DNA of 64,000 nt from CAZCGA01 sp964498075 (GCA_964498075.1 CAZCGA010000003.1:42671-106670); one strand, 5' to 3'; positions 23,971 to 32,518 are shown, counted from the first letter of the stretch. Notes: generated by a model not told the origin, from the sequence alone. Translations and numbers: made by a program.

Positions 23971-26466
23971 TCGATCGTCCGGCCCGGGCGTCACAGTAGC
24001 GGCGCCTGTCGTATTGAGTATCCCGACGGACAGGTTCGTGATCTGCAGCCCGCCGGCTGCCGCACGCAGTGTCGCACTACCCGATGGGGTTCCCCTTGCG
24101 ATGGTGAGCGAGGCATCAGCTTGCCCGTCAGCGTCGGTCAATTTCGATCGCTCAATCGTACCGACCGAGCTGGTAAATCGCACCCGTACGTTCTCAACGG
24201 GGCCCAAGCTATCGTCGAACACGGTGACGCGTACGACGGCGGAGCCGTCCTGCACGTCACTCACCATGACCGTTGCGGGGCTGACGCTGGCCTCCATATC
24301 GCCGATGCGCCCCGGAAGAGTCAGTGTCTGTCCAGCCAGGCTGTTGGCAACCCCCCCGACCGTCGCCTTGACAATGACCTCGGCAGCTTGCCGGCTCGCT
24401 GGGTACTTGATGCAGGTGATCGCGTCGCCCGGCTGTGGCGAGATTGGGATCCCGGTTTGCGCTTGAAACTGAGAGGTGTCGCACGGTGGAGAGGCGTCGG
24501 TGGTCGCGTTGCTGGATATCGCGACGTTCCGCGACGGATCTTCTTCGTCCGCAACGCAAGTGCCGCCGTTGCAGTCGGTGTTGCTCGTACATGGTTCACC
24601 GTCATTGTCTCCGCCGACGCACACCTGCCGTAGCAGGACTTCGAAGAACACCGGGATACCATCTTCGACCGTGTTGCCTTGCGCATCCGTCACAATCGCA
24701 GTCAAGGTCGTCAGCAGGCTGCCATCATTGTTGTCGATGAACTTCGAATTGATGCTCAGACCGATCCGGCTGACTGCGCCGGAGGTGACCGTCACGACTG
24801 CTTGCCGCTCGATCAGCGGCGAGGGAACGCTGTTGATCGTGGTATCCGTGCAGGCAGAAATTGTGACCGGGCCCGGCTGCGCTCCGCTGCGCAACTGAAT
24901 CACGGCAAAGCCCGCGGTATCGCTCACGGACACCGGGTCTTCCACCGGGCACAACGTCGTAGGCGTGGGTGGTGGAGTGCTGGGAGTGCCGCTCGGCGTC
25001 GGCTGGGTTACGGGAAGAATGACTGCCCCAGGAGCGCTTTGTGAGGCGACGACGTGGTAGCGCACACGCACGCCACTCAGCGGATTGCCGTTGTTGTCGA
25101 ATACCCTTCCGATGACGGTGGCCAGCTCGGTTCCGCCCGTACCAGCCACCTGAATCCGTGTCGGGCTGGCGCCGAGGGTGATGCTTGCCGGTTCGCCCGG
25201 CGGCACACCCGGATTGATCGTGCCCGGTCCGACACGGCCTGGAACCACGTTGATGATCGTCGACCCGGAGATCCCACCGGCAAGAGCGCTGACCGAGTAG
25301 GGCTGCTCAATGGCTCCAATAGGTATCTGCAACACCGAGCTGGCAGTCCCGCCCTGCGCACCCGCCACCTGGGTTCGGTCAATCAACGGATTTACGTGGC
25401 CGACCGGCGTGACGAACAGCACGTCGATGCCGTCGATCGGCTTGTTGTCGGCATCTAAGACCGCGGCCGTGAGGTTGACGGTCCCGCCGGACAGACTCCC
25501 GACCGTTGCAGGATCCGCCTGCAGGACGACTTTAGCCACCGGCTTGTTCGACACGCCGGAGACGACGTTGACAGTTACGGTACCTATCGTGCCGCATGCG
25601 GAAGCGGAGACGGTCAGCGTTCCAAAACTCGAATTGGCAGGAACACTCAGAGTCACCGAGGCTGTGCCGTCCGCGTCGGTAATCTTGGTGAGCTGACTAA
25701 ACGATGCGATCCGTGGAATTACGTCAAACAGGACGTTGATCTGCGAGACCGGGTTGTTATTGGAGTCGAACACTACCGCAGTGATCTTTGCACTGCCACC
25801 GACCTGACTGCTCACATTGATCGTGTCCGTCTGGACGATGATCGTTTGAACATCGGTGCACGGGAGCACCGTAGGCGTCGGGGTCGCTTCGACCGGCGTG
25901 CCCCCTCCAATCGGCACGCTTACAACCACAGTCAACGTGACCGAGAGCCCATTGAGCCGAGAGCTCGAGCTGGTGACGGTCGCCGTCAGCGCGAAGCGCC
26001 CATTTGCAACCCCCAAGACGGTGCCCGATAGGGTGCCGTCTTCTCCCGCAAACCCGCTCCCGTCTGCCGGGGAGAGGACCTGCAATCCAAATCCGCTGGA
26101 CAAGGTGACTTCTTCGTTGGCGGCGGGTTGTCCATTGGCGTCGACCAGAACGATGGTGAACGCGGTTGTCTGACCCCCGGAAATGTCAATGTCTTGGACT
26201 CGCAGGGTGATCGATCCGGCGCTTGATGCTTCGGTTCTTTCGTTGCGGCTTGCGCCGACGCGGACCGGTGTCGGGGTGGCCGTACGCGAGCTGCGTTCGA
26301 GCGTGGCTGTCGGAGCGGGCGAACCCAATGGATGGGTTGCGGTAGCCGGTGGCGGCTCCGTCTGCGCTGACCCGCCACCACCACCGCCGCCGCCGCCACA
26401 GCTGCTGAGCAGCAGGGTCACACATCCCATCAATCCCCAGCTGGCCAGCCTCATTGGACTTGCCAT
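18865..26466 (-). CDS. giant Ig-like (Big_1/invasin-type) repeat lipoprotein
   Basis: Protein of 2533 residues. The start ATG at 26466 has GGGAGGAGG upstream. Signal MASPMRLASWGLMGCVTLLLSSC is a lipoprotein signal; the Cys is followed by nine Gly. The rest is a chain of bacterial Ig-like domains (repeated patterns of ASVTLSVPANSSFGTLTVSA type), broken by Pro/Thr-rich linkers near DNA 20103-20270, 21536-21690, 22310-22430 and 22670-22770. A module of about 400 residues occurs three times (about 833-1230, 1645-2065, 2122-2533), each containing a NGNG acidic loop resembling calcium-binding dockerin/EF-hand loops. A Cys tag CVGGDNDGEPCTSNTDC lies near residue 615. Likely a long surface filament or adhesin anchored to the outer membrane. 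It sits 34 bases after a small lipoprotein gene at the end of the pil/aro operon. Confidence 0.85.
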   Translation of the reverse strand: MASPMRLASWGLMGCVTLLLSSCGGGGGGGGGSAQTEPPPATATHPLGSPAPTATLERSSRTATPTPVRVGASRNERTEASSAGSITLRVQDIDISGGQTTAFTIVLVDANGQPAANEEVTLSSGFGLQVLSPADGSGFAGEDGTLSGTVLGVANGRFALTATVTSSSSRLNGLSVTLTVVVSVPIGGGTPVEATPTPTVLPCTDVQTIIVQTDTINVSSQVGGSAKITAVVFDSNNNPVSQINVLFDVIPRIASFSQLTKITDADGTASVTLSVPANSSFGTLTVSASACGTIGTVTVNVVSGVSNKPVAKVVLQADPATVGSLSGGTVNLTAAVLDADNKPIDGIDVLFVTPVGHVNPLIDRTQVAGAQGGTASSVLQIPIGAIEQPYSVSALAGGISGSTIINVVPGRVGPGTINPGVPPGEPASITLGASPTRIQVAGTGGTELATVIGRVFDNNGNPLSGVRVRYHVVASQSAPGAVILPVTQPTPSGTPSTPPPTPTTLCPVEDPVSVSDTAGFAVIQLRSGAQPGPVTISACTDTTINSVPSPLIERQAVVTVTSGAVSRIGLSINSKFIDNNDGSLLTTLTAIVTDAQGNTVEDGIPVFFEVLLRQVCVGGDNDGEPCTSNTDCNGGTCVADEEDPSRNVAISSNATTDASPPCDTSQFQAQTGIPISPQPGDAITCIKYPASRQAAEVIVKATVGGVANSLAGQTLTLPGRIGDMEASVSPATVMVSDVQDGSAVVRVTVFDDSLGPVENVRVRFTSSVGTIERSKLTDADGQADASLTIARGTPSGSATLRAAAGGLQITNLSVGILNTTGAATVTPGPDDRAGAIQFVGADPVQIGVRGSGLPEQSKLTFQVTNALGLPVIGIPVSFSVSRIADETISPSQAITDKDGNARVTLTSGVRAISVQVTARINTDSGPVVTRSTAVNILGAPPSQPNFSLAHQFNNISGGVTFGLTNQVTAFVADRFGNPVPPTAVSFTTKGGAIGDLVSTNTLGQAKGTLVSQLPVPGNGTVATLATTIGERPFVDANGNGVCDESDELRPISEPFYDTNCDTVHDADEDFIDLNGDGEFNEDQGSEAPACNDQVTVFKSICSTFSGPTRVFLIPSSSGPLPAGGSRDFTLIVSDNGDPIFNPGVGNPIVGGSRLSISIDGNRARVLGLSNLTLPDAFTNDQIVAGINRFEFTVVDKAPDSTAPEVDGVNVTVTSDPQSLPAGGNGSVTVSSFITFLGVPTPTPTVTPTATPTPPPTPTPQPPAIAPIQVSLSAGSGAPPNACNGGTQTFVVTGGSPPFTVGAGGGCVTVTTVPASGGLFIFTAGNTIGDFSVTVTDTFGRTASAGVTVLGPPTPTFTPTSPPTVTPTPKATEAPAVPTATPTVQPPAIVPASATLFAGVGAPPTCNGVSRSFVVTGGAPPFTLSAGGAGCLNPNVVTVSGGSLTFTSGNEVGTVVLTAIDALGRIAIASVTQQGPPAAFIEVDLFEDRRADNGDGSFTSIATALVTDAAGATIADGVPVEFGLVDAVSGVSITSPGFTNDRPSCQPATLAIVPQPGDALACIKYLSSRQGSTITVRARVTTATGEVMEALKTITLPDTRPKPTATITPTFPSTSTPTVSPTVTPFPSGVATFTQTPTATETPTPPPGSIEFLGATPVIIGVRGSGRPEQSFLTYRVKNTLGQPIGGVQVKFTLTGSGTESLNPSFAVTDADGIAGTTITSGTRATTIRVIAGGDTNGDGVPEIFAQSVGLSILSGPPAKNRFSVAPAFKNVPGRVHTGVTDLMSAFVNDRFGNAVPEKTSISFVTNASSVVNPTTTDVNGVAQATLFSEKVVPPTGIVTVMAFTLGEESFLDNNGNGKFDAGDTIQTDDIPEPFVDFRPLPPSLAGPGQTTDATCPILPPTGLCNGAFDVATPFEFFLDSPPLDGVWGKQGTTGAWDNNIFVFDTTFVTFSGPLVTPVASPSSLLLNPGGQALVTVEVHDDLLNPIAGGSTLFIRSDTPANIDIPFVTISGAQITVPDGHSFNRIVDGLTRFSFVATAPLSDLFFGEPFTISISINSPNGTGTFNIVTGQILPHTPTPTRTPTATNTPVPTSTPTPTSTITMTPLPTATPTLTPTATATSPPGSIQFLTALPPSIGVRGSGPAEQSVLTFRVNSTLGNPIPGVAVQFTLTGTGSEGLNPLTATSDQNGLVSTVVTSGVQATTIRVVASVVANPGISAQSTAVSILGAPPAVNHFSIAPAKLNVPGRVSLGLQDTISAFVNDRFGNAVPPTSVSFITNASSVVNPSATTDVSGVATATLLTEGIVPPSGIVTVLAYTHGEESFLDNNGNGLFDGGDTVITDNLPEPFIDFRPLPPADASCSISLASPLCNNMFDVGKLFERFVETNGSPGWGTQGVSGAWDNNIVVFATTSVTFSGPLVTPALVACSLPPCNPFNIPNGGSISFTVNVHDDLNNPIVGGSTIAFNASAGAVSGGSITVSDGESFNQIIPGLTQFTFVVSDSDPMTMVATPTTITVTVASPNGTGTFIIAGGTVN
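22040..22690 (-). repeat. tandem pair of a PKD/Ig-like unit between Pro/Thr linkers
   Basis: Two units of about 90 residues both start QPPAI and contain GAPPxxCNG, FVVTGGxPPFT, then a GGxxxFTxGNxxG line and end LGPP or QGPP. They lie between the first and second large modules of the giant protein and are joined by a Pro/Thr linker. Confidence 0.7.
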
Positions 26467-26500
26467 CGTCCTGCCTCCTCCCGGACACCGCCGTGTATCA

Positions 26501-27154
26501 CTACACACCCGCCCCGCCGGTCGTGGTCTTGCAGTTGTCGAAGTTGTCGAACCGCATCACATAGCTGGCAGTCGTCTGAAATGACCGGTTCGGGTCTGAG
26601 CCGAAGAACTCGATGAACACGTTGTAGGTCCCCGGAAGGATTTGCGCCTTCACGTCGAAGTCAACGACAAGAAGGCTGCGAATCGTTGTTTCGGAATGGA
26701 AGCACGTGCCGCCACCGCCAGTCGCCGTGCTGAGGCAATCGGCATCCACAGCGCACTGCCGATCGGCCGCGGTACTGCAGCGACCGCCCTCAACGGTGTC
26801 GCTGATCGCTCCACGGAACACTTTGAGCGAATTGGGTAGGCCACTATCCGGTCCAAAGTCGACGGTGTAGCCTTCCAGACGAATGTCGGAGGCTTCTTCG
26901 TTGCGGAAGACCGCGTTGACGATGGTTTGAGTGAATGGCTCAGCGGTCGGCGTGCCGCCCATTCCGGCGAGGCACAACCCGGGCTCTATGTCGACATCGG
27001 CGCTATTCTCACGCACCGCATCCGCCTGGGTGATGCCGGCGTTGTCAAAATGCAGGAAGACCAGGACCAAGCTGTCGTCGGCTGTCGACCCACACCCAGT
27101 GCATACGAATACAACCAACGCTATCCGTGTTCCCAACCTACACAGCCGCCCCAT
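26501..27154 (-). CDS. small secreted lipoprotein of unknown function
   Basis: Protein of 217 residues with a lipoprotein signal MGRLCRLGTRIALVVFVCTGC (lipobox CTGC). The mature part begins STADDSLVLVFLHFDN, includes a Cys-rich tag CSTAADRQCAVDADC and ends with a beta-sandwich-like segment (YNVFIEFFGSDPN). The ATG at 27154 is supported by GGAGGAGGG. It lies 14 bases after aroB and 34 bases before the giant lipoprotein, so the two lipoproteins are probably co-expressed and may interact at the outer membrane (inference). Confidence 0.72.
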   Translation of the reverse strand: MGRLCRLGTRIALVVFVCTGCGSTADDSLVLVFLHFDNAGITQADAVRENSADVDIEPGLCLAGMGGTPTAEPFTQTIVNAVFRNEEASDIRLEGYTVDFGPDSGLPNSLKVFRGAISDTVEGGRCSTAADRQCAVDADCLSTATGGGGTCFHSETTIRSLLVVDFDVKAQILPGTYNVFIEFFGSDPNRSFQTTASYVMRFDNFDNCKTTTGGAGV

Positions 27155-27168
27155 GCAACCCTCCTCCT

Positions 27169-28302
27169 TCAACCAGTAGCGGCAGTTCCCCGTGCCGCGA
27201 GCTCAACGATCTCGTTCGTCGTTAGATACTCGAACCGTGTGCGTCCCAGGCGCTCCACGCAGACGAACTTGATCTTCCCGTTTGCCAGTTTCTTGTCGGC
27301 ATCGATGGCGACTGCCAGCGGCGGCCCACCCAACTCACCGGGCATCTCGACCTGGAGACCGGTCCTCTTCAGGAGTTCCACCACACGCTGCATCGTTCGT
27401 TGCTCGCAGTACCCTCGAACGGATGAAAGCCTGGCAGCAAAGGCCATGCCCATAGCGACGGCTTCGCCGTGAAGGTAGCGCTTGTACTCCGTTAGAGTTT
27501 CAATCGCGTGAGCGAGTGTGTGTCCGAAGTTCAAAATCGAACGGTAGTCGGTCTCGCACTCGTCTTGACACACCACCATTGCCTTGAGCTCGCAGCACCG
27601 TCGAACGATGTCTCGCAGGAGTGCAGAGTCCAGCGATAGGATCACGTTCAATTGCTCTTCGAGCAAGGTGAACAGGTCGGGATCGAGGATGACCCCATAC
27701 TTTATTACCTCGACCAAGCCGGATGCCAATTGTCGGGGCGGCAGTGTTCTCAGTGCATTTACGTCGATCAGCACCAGCCGCGGCTGGTAGAAGGCGCCGA
27801 TGAGGTTCTTCCCCGCCGGATGGTTGATACCAGTCTTGCCCCCGACGCTCGAATCAACTTGTGCGAGCAAGGTGGTAGGGACTTGTATGAACGGAACGCC
27901 GCGCAGATAGGTTGCTGCGGCAAACCCCGCAAGATCCCCGATCACCCCGCCGCCGAGCGCGATGATGGGGCACGACCGATCCATATGCGCGTCCAGCAAA
28001 CGATCGTAGATGAACGCGAGCCAGGCCATGTTCTTGTGTTCTTCACCGTCGGGAATCTCGATGGGCGTCACGCTCCATCCGACCGCACGCAGCGACGTGG
28101 CCACACGGTTCAGGTAGAGTTCCCCGACCGTCGGATTGGTGACAACCGCAGCTGAGCGCGCCCCGGACAGTTTCGTCAGTTGCGGCCCGATCTCGCCAAG
28201 CAGGCCATCCCCAATCAGGATTGAATAGGTTCGATCCCCCAATTCGACCGAGACGGTCTCGATGCCGGGGTCCGACGGAGGCCGCTCCGCGTCTCCATTC
28301 AT
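27169..28302 (-). CDS. aroB: 3-dehydroquinate synthase
   Basis: Protein of 377 residues converting DAHP to 3-dehydroquinate, NAD and metal dependent. ALGGGVIGDLAGFAAATYLRG and PTTLLAQVDSSVGGKTGINH are the nucleotide and phosphate-binding motifs; the zinc-ligand regions LVEVIKYG and SILNFGHTLAHAIE, and HGEAVAMGM, are present. The start ATG at 28302 overlaps the stop of the aroK remnant by four bases. The pilQ-aroK-aroB order is a widespread arrangement. Confidence 0.95.
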   Translation of the reverse strand: MNGDAERPPSDPGIETVSVELGDRTYSILIGDGLLGEIGPQLTKLSGARSAAVVTNPTVGELYLNRVATSLRAVGWSVTPIEIPDGEEHKNMAWLAFIYDRLLDAHMDRSCPIIALGGGVIGDLAGFAAATYLRGVPFIQVPTTLLAQVDSSVGGKTGINHPAGKNLIGAFYQPRLVLIDVNALRTLPPRQLASGLVEVIKYGVILDPDLFTLLEEQLNVILSLDSALLRDIVRRCCELKAMVVCQDECETDYRSILNFGHTLAHAIETLTEYKRYLHGEAVAMGMAFAARLSSVRGYCEQRTMQRVVELLKRTGLQVEMPGELGGPPLAVAIDADKKLANGKIKFVCVERLGRTRFEYLTTNEIVELAARGTAATG

Positions 28303-28574
28303 GAGTGGCTCCGGACCGACAGCGGTCGGGTAGCGTCGGATGCTGTATGTGCCACGATGACGACCACATTCGCCGTTTGGGACACCCTTGATCTTGCGGC
28401 GCGTTGCTCAAAGTTTCGCGAGTTTCCGCTTGTGGTGAAAATCGAAGCGCTGCGCAGCTCTGGTAGGATGTCGAGGTCCTCGTGTTTGATGAAGCGCTTG
28501 CCCAGCTTCTCGAGCAATCGTCGAATCGTCGTCTTTCCAGTGCCCATGAAACCCGTGAGAATGACGGCGCTCAT
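28299..28574 (-). pseudogene. aroK: truncated shikimate kinase
   Basis: Only 91 residues against about 170 in the family. The start is normal (MSAVILTGFMGTGKTTIRRLLEKLGKRF with a Walker A loop), but the substrate-binding region is distorted (KHEDLDILPELRSASIF) and the second half (GGG loop, lid Arg, C-terminal helix) is missing; the end is unlike the family. The stop still overlaps aroB by four bases. This fits an internal deletion or frame damage, or an assembly fault. If real, shikimate phosphorylation must be done by another gene. Confidence 0.6.
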
Positions 28575-28621
28575 CGCGACGGTAGCCGGCCTGCCTTCAC
28601 GTGAGACACCATCCGTTCAGC

Positions 28622-30778
28622 TCAGCCTTCTCTTCCTTGGTCCCTTTGCTTCCAGAGTTCTTCGGCAGTAGGCAGGCCCGCGTGCGCTCCACCCACAGTG
28701 CGCGGCGTCAGGAAGACAAGCAGGTCCTCACGCCGGTTTGATTTGTTCTCGGTGCCGAAGAGCCAGGTGAGCCCTGGGATGTCCTTCAGAAAGGGAATAC
28801 CTGTGCGTCGGTCGCTCAGAGTGTCGCGATAGATGCCGCCGAGCACGACTGTTTGGCCATTCTTGATCAGGATGTGGGAGTTCGCTTCGCGGCTGATTTC
28901 CGTCGGAATCCCATCGACCGTGCGCGAGAAGTCCGCCTGGCTCGACTTGGCGAACATATCGAGCAGCACGAAGCCATCTGATGACACCTGCGGAGTCACC
29001 ACGAGGACGATGCCGGTTTCGATCTTTTCCGTCGCCGTTGACGCGGTACCTGCAGCTCCCCCCGCGCCGGTGTTGATCACCGTGCCGGTCGACGGGAGTT
29101 TCACGCGAATAATCGTCAGGCTCTTGATCGTCGCCGCGACATTGTTGAGGGTGACGACTCGCGGACGAGAGATGACGCGCGCCTTTCCTTCGCTCTCGAG
29201 CGCGGTGAGGCGCAGGTCAAGGCTCTGACTCCCGTCAATCGATCCGAGCGCCATATCGAGAGCAGTACCGGCACCGGGGCCGACTGCGGCAGGAAAGTCG
29301 GCAATGAACGGAACGCCACCCGGGCCGGTGCCAAGGCCCGATCCACCGAGTCCAACCCTGCCCGGGAAGTTGACCCCCGTGGGATTTCCCGTTTGTGGAC
29401 CCGCGAGATATCGGTAGCCCCATTGCACACCCAAATCTCTCGCGAAGTCAGTGGTCGCTTCAACGATATTCGACTCGATCAATACCTGCGCGGTTTGGAC
29501 GTCGAGACGGCGCACCAGCTCGCGTGCGTTGTCGATCCCGCGTTGGATATCGCGTACGATCACTGTGTTCGAAAACTCATCCACGAACACACTCCCTCGA
29601 CTGGTGAGGACCCCCTCTTCGCCTTCCGGTCGGCCGCGGCCTCCGCCCCCCCGCCCACCGACACCGGTTCGGGCTGCACCGGACATGATATCCGCAAGTT
29701 TCGAGGCCTTCGCGTAGTTGACGCGGATGTACTCGACGTGCAGCGGCTCGACGGCCTTTGCAGCTTCCTGCGCCTTTTGGAGTTCTTCGCGTTCTTCGCG
29801 CAGGCGTTTCACGGTAGAAATGCGGATTACGTTGGCTTCCTGTTCGCTCTCAAGATTCAAGACCTGCAGGACGATGTCGAGCGCTTGATCCCACGGGACG
29901 TCAAAGAGTCGCAGCGTGACTTTGCCGCGGACATCGTCGGTCGCGACGATGTTGAGCTTGCTCACTTCAGCCAGCAGGCGCAGCACGTTGTGCACATCTG
30001 CATCTTTGAAATCCAGCGATACATGCTGTCCCGAATATGCTTCTCGACCAGCCGCTCGGCGCGCTTTCGGCTCCCCGTCTTCACCGGCCACCGCTGGCGG
30101 AGCCTCGGGTGCATCGATGGGTCGCGACGCGACGGAGTGGGGTACGTTCCTCTTGGGCGCTTGTGCGATCTCCGCAACCGGGGCCGAGGGGGCTCTTGCC
30201 ACGCCTTCGGCTCGGCGCGTGAAGACGACTTGCTCGTGCACGGGCTGTGTGGCACCCGTAGGCTCTCCAAGGAAGGCCACGATGGTATCGTTGAGATCGT
30301 TCACGGTATAGGGAGGGACCGTTGGGGCCGCTAGCACGGCCGTGATGCGCATCTTGCCTTCCGTACGCGCTATCCGAATCTCGGAAATCAGCGAATCGGT
30401 CACTGCGAATTTCTTCGCAGCCGCCTCGCCGCTTCCATCTCCGCCGACGACATCAATAACGAGCCGAGTCGGCTGCGCCAAGGTGTAATGCGTCACCGCC
30501 GCGGCGGGCCGGCTCAACTTGAGAAACACCCCACGCTGCCCGTTGTCTTCAACGAGCTTGATCTCGCGAATTTCGAGGCTGCCCGCGGTTGGGACGCCCG
30601 AAGCGGAAGGCAACGCGGTTTCGGTCAACTCCTCCTGTCCTCCCGACTGCATCGGTGAGGTAGCCTCTGTCGCTGATTCCTGCGAGACCACGACCTGACG
30701 CGCGCACCCTGCGAGCACGAGCGCACCGAGAATACCAGTGCTCCACCGAACCACACCCGACCCAATCCATCGCATCAT
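28622..30778 (-). CDS. pilQ: type IV pilus secretin PilQ
   Basis: Outer-membrane secretin of 718 residues. Lipoprotein signal with lipobox LAGC (Cys25), an AMIN domain (about 68-165, LEIREIKLVEDNGQRGVFL), a Pro/Ala linker, an STN/N0 domain (VSLDFKDADVHNVLRLLAEVS), a secretin N1 domain carrying a Gly/Arg-rich insert (GVGGRGGGGRGRPEGEEG) and the secretin barrel (ESEGKARVISRPRVVTLNN to LLVFLTPR). Last pil gene of the pilMNOPQ series, overlapping pilP by four bases. Only one AMIN domain is clear, whereas many PilQ have two. Confidence 0.93.
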   Translation of the reverse strand: MMRWIGSGVVRWSTGILGALVLAGCARQVVVSQESATEATSPMQSGGQEELTETALPSASGVPTAGSLEIREIKLVEDNGQRGVFLKLSRPAAAVTHYTLAQPTRLVIDVVGGDGSGEAAAKKFAVTDSLISEIRIARTEGKMRITAVLAAPTVPPYTVNDLNDTIVAFLGEPTGATQPVHEQVVFTRRAEGVARAPSAPVAEIAQAPKRNVPHSVASRPIDAPEAPPAVAGEDGEPKARRAAGREAYSGQHVSLDFKDADVHNVLRLLAEVSKLNIVATDDVRGKVTLRLFDVPWDQALDIVLQVLNLESEQEANVIRISTVKRLREEREELQKAQEAAKAVEPLHVEYIRVNYAKASKLADIMSGAARTGVGGRGGGGRGRPEGEEGVLTSRGSVFVDEFSNTVIVRDIQRGIDNARELVRRLDVQTAQVLIESNIVEATTDFARDLGVQWGYRYLAGPQTGNPTGVNFPGRVGLGGSGLGTGPGGVPFIADFPAAVGPGAGTALDMALGSIDGSQSLDLRLTALESEGKARVISRPRVVTLNNVAATIKSLTIIRVKLPSTGTVINTGAGGAAGTASTATEKIETGIVLVVTPQVSSDGFVLLDMFAKSSQADFSRTVDGIPTEISREANSHILIKNGQTVVLGGIYRDTLSDRRTGIPFLKDIPGLTWLFGTENKSNRREDLLVFLTPRTVGGAHAGLPTAEELWKQRDQGREG

Positions 30779-31254
30779 TTTCGCTCCCGTACTGGCTGAC
30801 TCGGACCCTCCTCCTTCGGTGTCTCCATGATGGTTCGACTCACTTGTTCCTTCCCATAGAAGTCGAGGATACGTTCCTCTACCACCACACGTTCAGGCTC
30901 GATCGCCGTCACGAGTCCCCCATTTCGCCCGATCGGTGTGCCAAGGGTGAGGATGTAGCCCATGCCCACACTGTCCTCGACCATGGCGCGAGGAGGGCTC
31001 ACATCCCACAGCGTCGCAACGACCGTCAGTTGCCCGAGCTCGTAGCGCTGCAGTGGCGTAAGTTGGACCTGCGTCTCCCGATGAATGTCGAGAGTGAAGG
31101 GTCGAAAAGGATCGCGGCGCCCAACTGGATTGTAAGGCGGCACATCCGGGTTGAAGTCGGGCGTAACCTCTACGGGGGACGGTGGTGGTTCGGTGGCAGC
31201 TGCCGGGGTACCGACCAACAGAACCGCGGCGAACAAGAGAAAGAGTACCGTCAC
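30775..31254 (-). CDS. pilP: type IV pilus assembly protein PilP
   Basis: Protein of 159 residues with an N-terminal signal (FLLFAAVLLVGTPAAATE), the conserved line YNPVGRRDPFRPF and a C-terminal HQ-like beta domain (LTPLQRYELGQLTVVATLW, GTPIGRNGG). It links the inner-membrane PilMNO complex to the secretin. No lipobox Cys is present after the signal, although many PilP are lipoproteins. Overlaps pilO and pilQ by four bases each. Confidence 0.9.
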   Translation of the reverse strand: MTVLFLLFAAVLLVGTPAAATEPPPSPVEVTPDFNPDVPPYNPVGRRDPFRPFTLDIHRETQVQLTPLQRYELGQLTVVATLWDVSPPRAMVEDSVGMGYILTLGTPIGRNGGLVTAIEPERVVVEERILDFYGKEQVSRTIMETPKEEGPSQPVRERK

Positions 31255-31889
31255 GGCTTGCCTCCCTTTTCCTTCTCACGTTGCTTGGCAATTCGTTCGC
31301 GCTCAGCCTCATCCAGAAAGCGGAACGTCACCGCTGCACAGGAGGTCTCTAGGGTTACCGAATCACTCTCGGCCTTGGCCGGGCTTTTGATGGCAACGTT
31401 GGTAACGTTGACGATGCGTGCCATCCGGGAAACCTTGTCAAAGAACGTGGCGACCTGGTGATACGTCCCGCGGACGAGGATGTCGACGGGAACTTCCGCG
31501 TAAAAATCCTGATACTGTTCGGGGCGCTGTTTGAATTGGATGATCTCTAGGCCCGATTCTCTGCCAAGAGACGAAATGCTGCTCAACAGATCGGGAATCT
31601 CCTTTGTGTCCGGAAGCTGCGCCACCGCTTTGCGGAGGTCTCCGTCGAGCTCCGCGACTGCCTTGCGGGTCTGGTCCAGGTTTGCAACCAAGGCGACCTT
31701 GCGGTCACGATCCTTGACCAAGTCGTTACGGCGTTGCTCCAGCTCGGTGATCGATGCGCTACGCGGCCAGTACAGAAAGTAGGCGTAGCCGAGGAAAAGC
31801 GACGCGACGGCGACCACTACTGCAATGACTCGCTGGCGTGGCGGCAGCTCAAGGAAGCGTTCCAGCAGTTGGTTCATACTTGCGTTCAC
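31251..31889 (-). CDS. pilO: type IV pilus assembly protein PilO
   Basis: Protein of 212 residues: short cytoplasmic N-terminus, one membrane helix (VIAVVVAVASLFLGYAYFLY), a coiled coil (SITELEQRRNDLVKDRDRK) and a periplasmic ferredoxin-like domain with the typical line LDILVRGTYHQVATFFDKVSRM. Forms the heterodimer with PilN. The ATG at 31889 overlaps the pilN stop; a second Met four codons later is possible. Confidence 0.92.
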   Translation of the reverse strand: MNASMNQLLERFLELPPRQRVIAVVVAVASLFLGYAYFLYWPRSASITELEQRRNDLVKDRDRKVALVANLDQTRKAVAELDGDLRKAVAQLPDTKEIPDLLSSISSLGRESGLEIIQFKQRPEQYQDFYAEVPVDILVRGTYHQVATFFDKVSRMARIVNVTNVAIKSPAKAESDSVTLETSCAAVTFRFLDEAERERIAKQREKEKGGKP

Positions 31890-32518
31890 GCTCCGGTCTT
31901 ACCGGTTGCCGGTGCCGGCGCACTCTTGGCGTCCGGCGCCTTGCCCCCTGCACCAAGGTAGTCGAGGTGAGCTTTGACGATGAATTTTTTGAAGATGGTT
32001 CCACTTCCGGCACTCACACCAATGCGCACCGGGTCGCTCTGCGAGGTCTCGACCAAATCTACGTCGAAGAAGTATTTCGACGTCTCGAGCTGGCGCATGA
32101 ACGTCGCAATCGTCTGATTGTCCAGCGCCATTCCGGTGACCGTCGCCGAACCGTTTGCATCGGCAAAATCGACGAGCCACAGTTTCTCGGGCGCCGCGGA
32201 ACTCAGATCCTCGAGAATCCGGACTGGACCGACGCGCTTCTGCTTGAGATCATCTACGACTTTGAGCTTGGCCTGCAGTTCGGCGCGCTTCTTGTCGAGG
32301 TCACGCACTTCGCGCGCTTGCTGATCGAGTTTGGCGATCTCCGTCGTCAGCTGATCAATCTCCGTCTGAAGCTGAGAGAGCTTCCGCCCCTGCAGCATGT
32401 AGGGAACGATCATGACCAGCAACGCGACAGCAACGCTCAACACAGCGGCCGAAAGTTGTTGCCGGCGCCCAATCGCGCGTTGCGCTTCTTTGACTGGAAG
32501 GAGGTTGATGCGGATCAT
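31886..32518 (-). CDS. pilN: type IV pilus assembly protein PilN
   Basis: Protein of 210 residues. The N-terminal MIRINLLPVKEA is the PilN signature that docks into PilM. It is followed by a membrane helix (AAVLSVAVALLVMIVPYML), a coiled coil (SQLQTEIDQLTTEIAKLDQQ) and a periplasmic domain. A Pro/Ala-rich tail ends the protein. Overlaps pilM and pilO by four bases each. Confidence 0.93.
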   Translation of the reverse strand: MIRINLLPVKEAQRAIGRRQQLSAAVLSVAVALLVMIVPYMLQGRKLSQLQTEIDQLTTEIAKLDQQAREVRDLDKKRAELQAKLKVVDDLKQKRVGPVRILEDLSSAAPEKLWLVDFADANGSATVTGMALDNQTIATFMRQLETSKYFFDVDLVETSQSDPVRIGVSAGSGTIFKKFIVKAHLDYLGAGGKAPDAKSAPAPATGKTGA

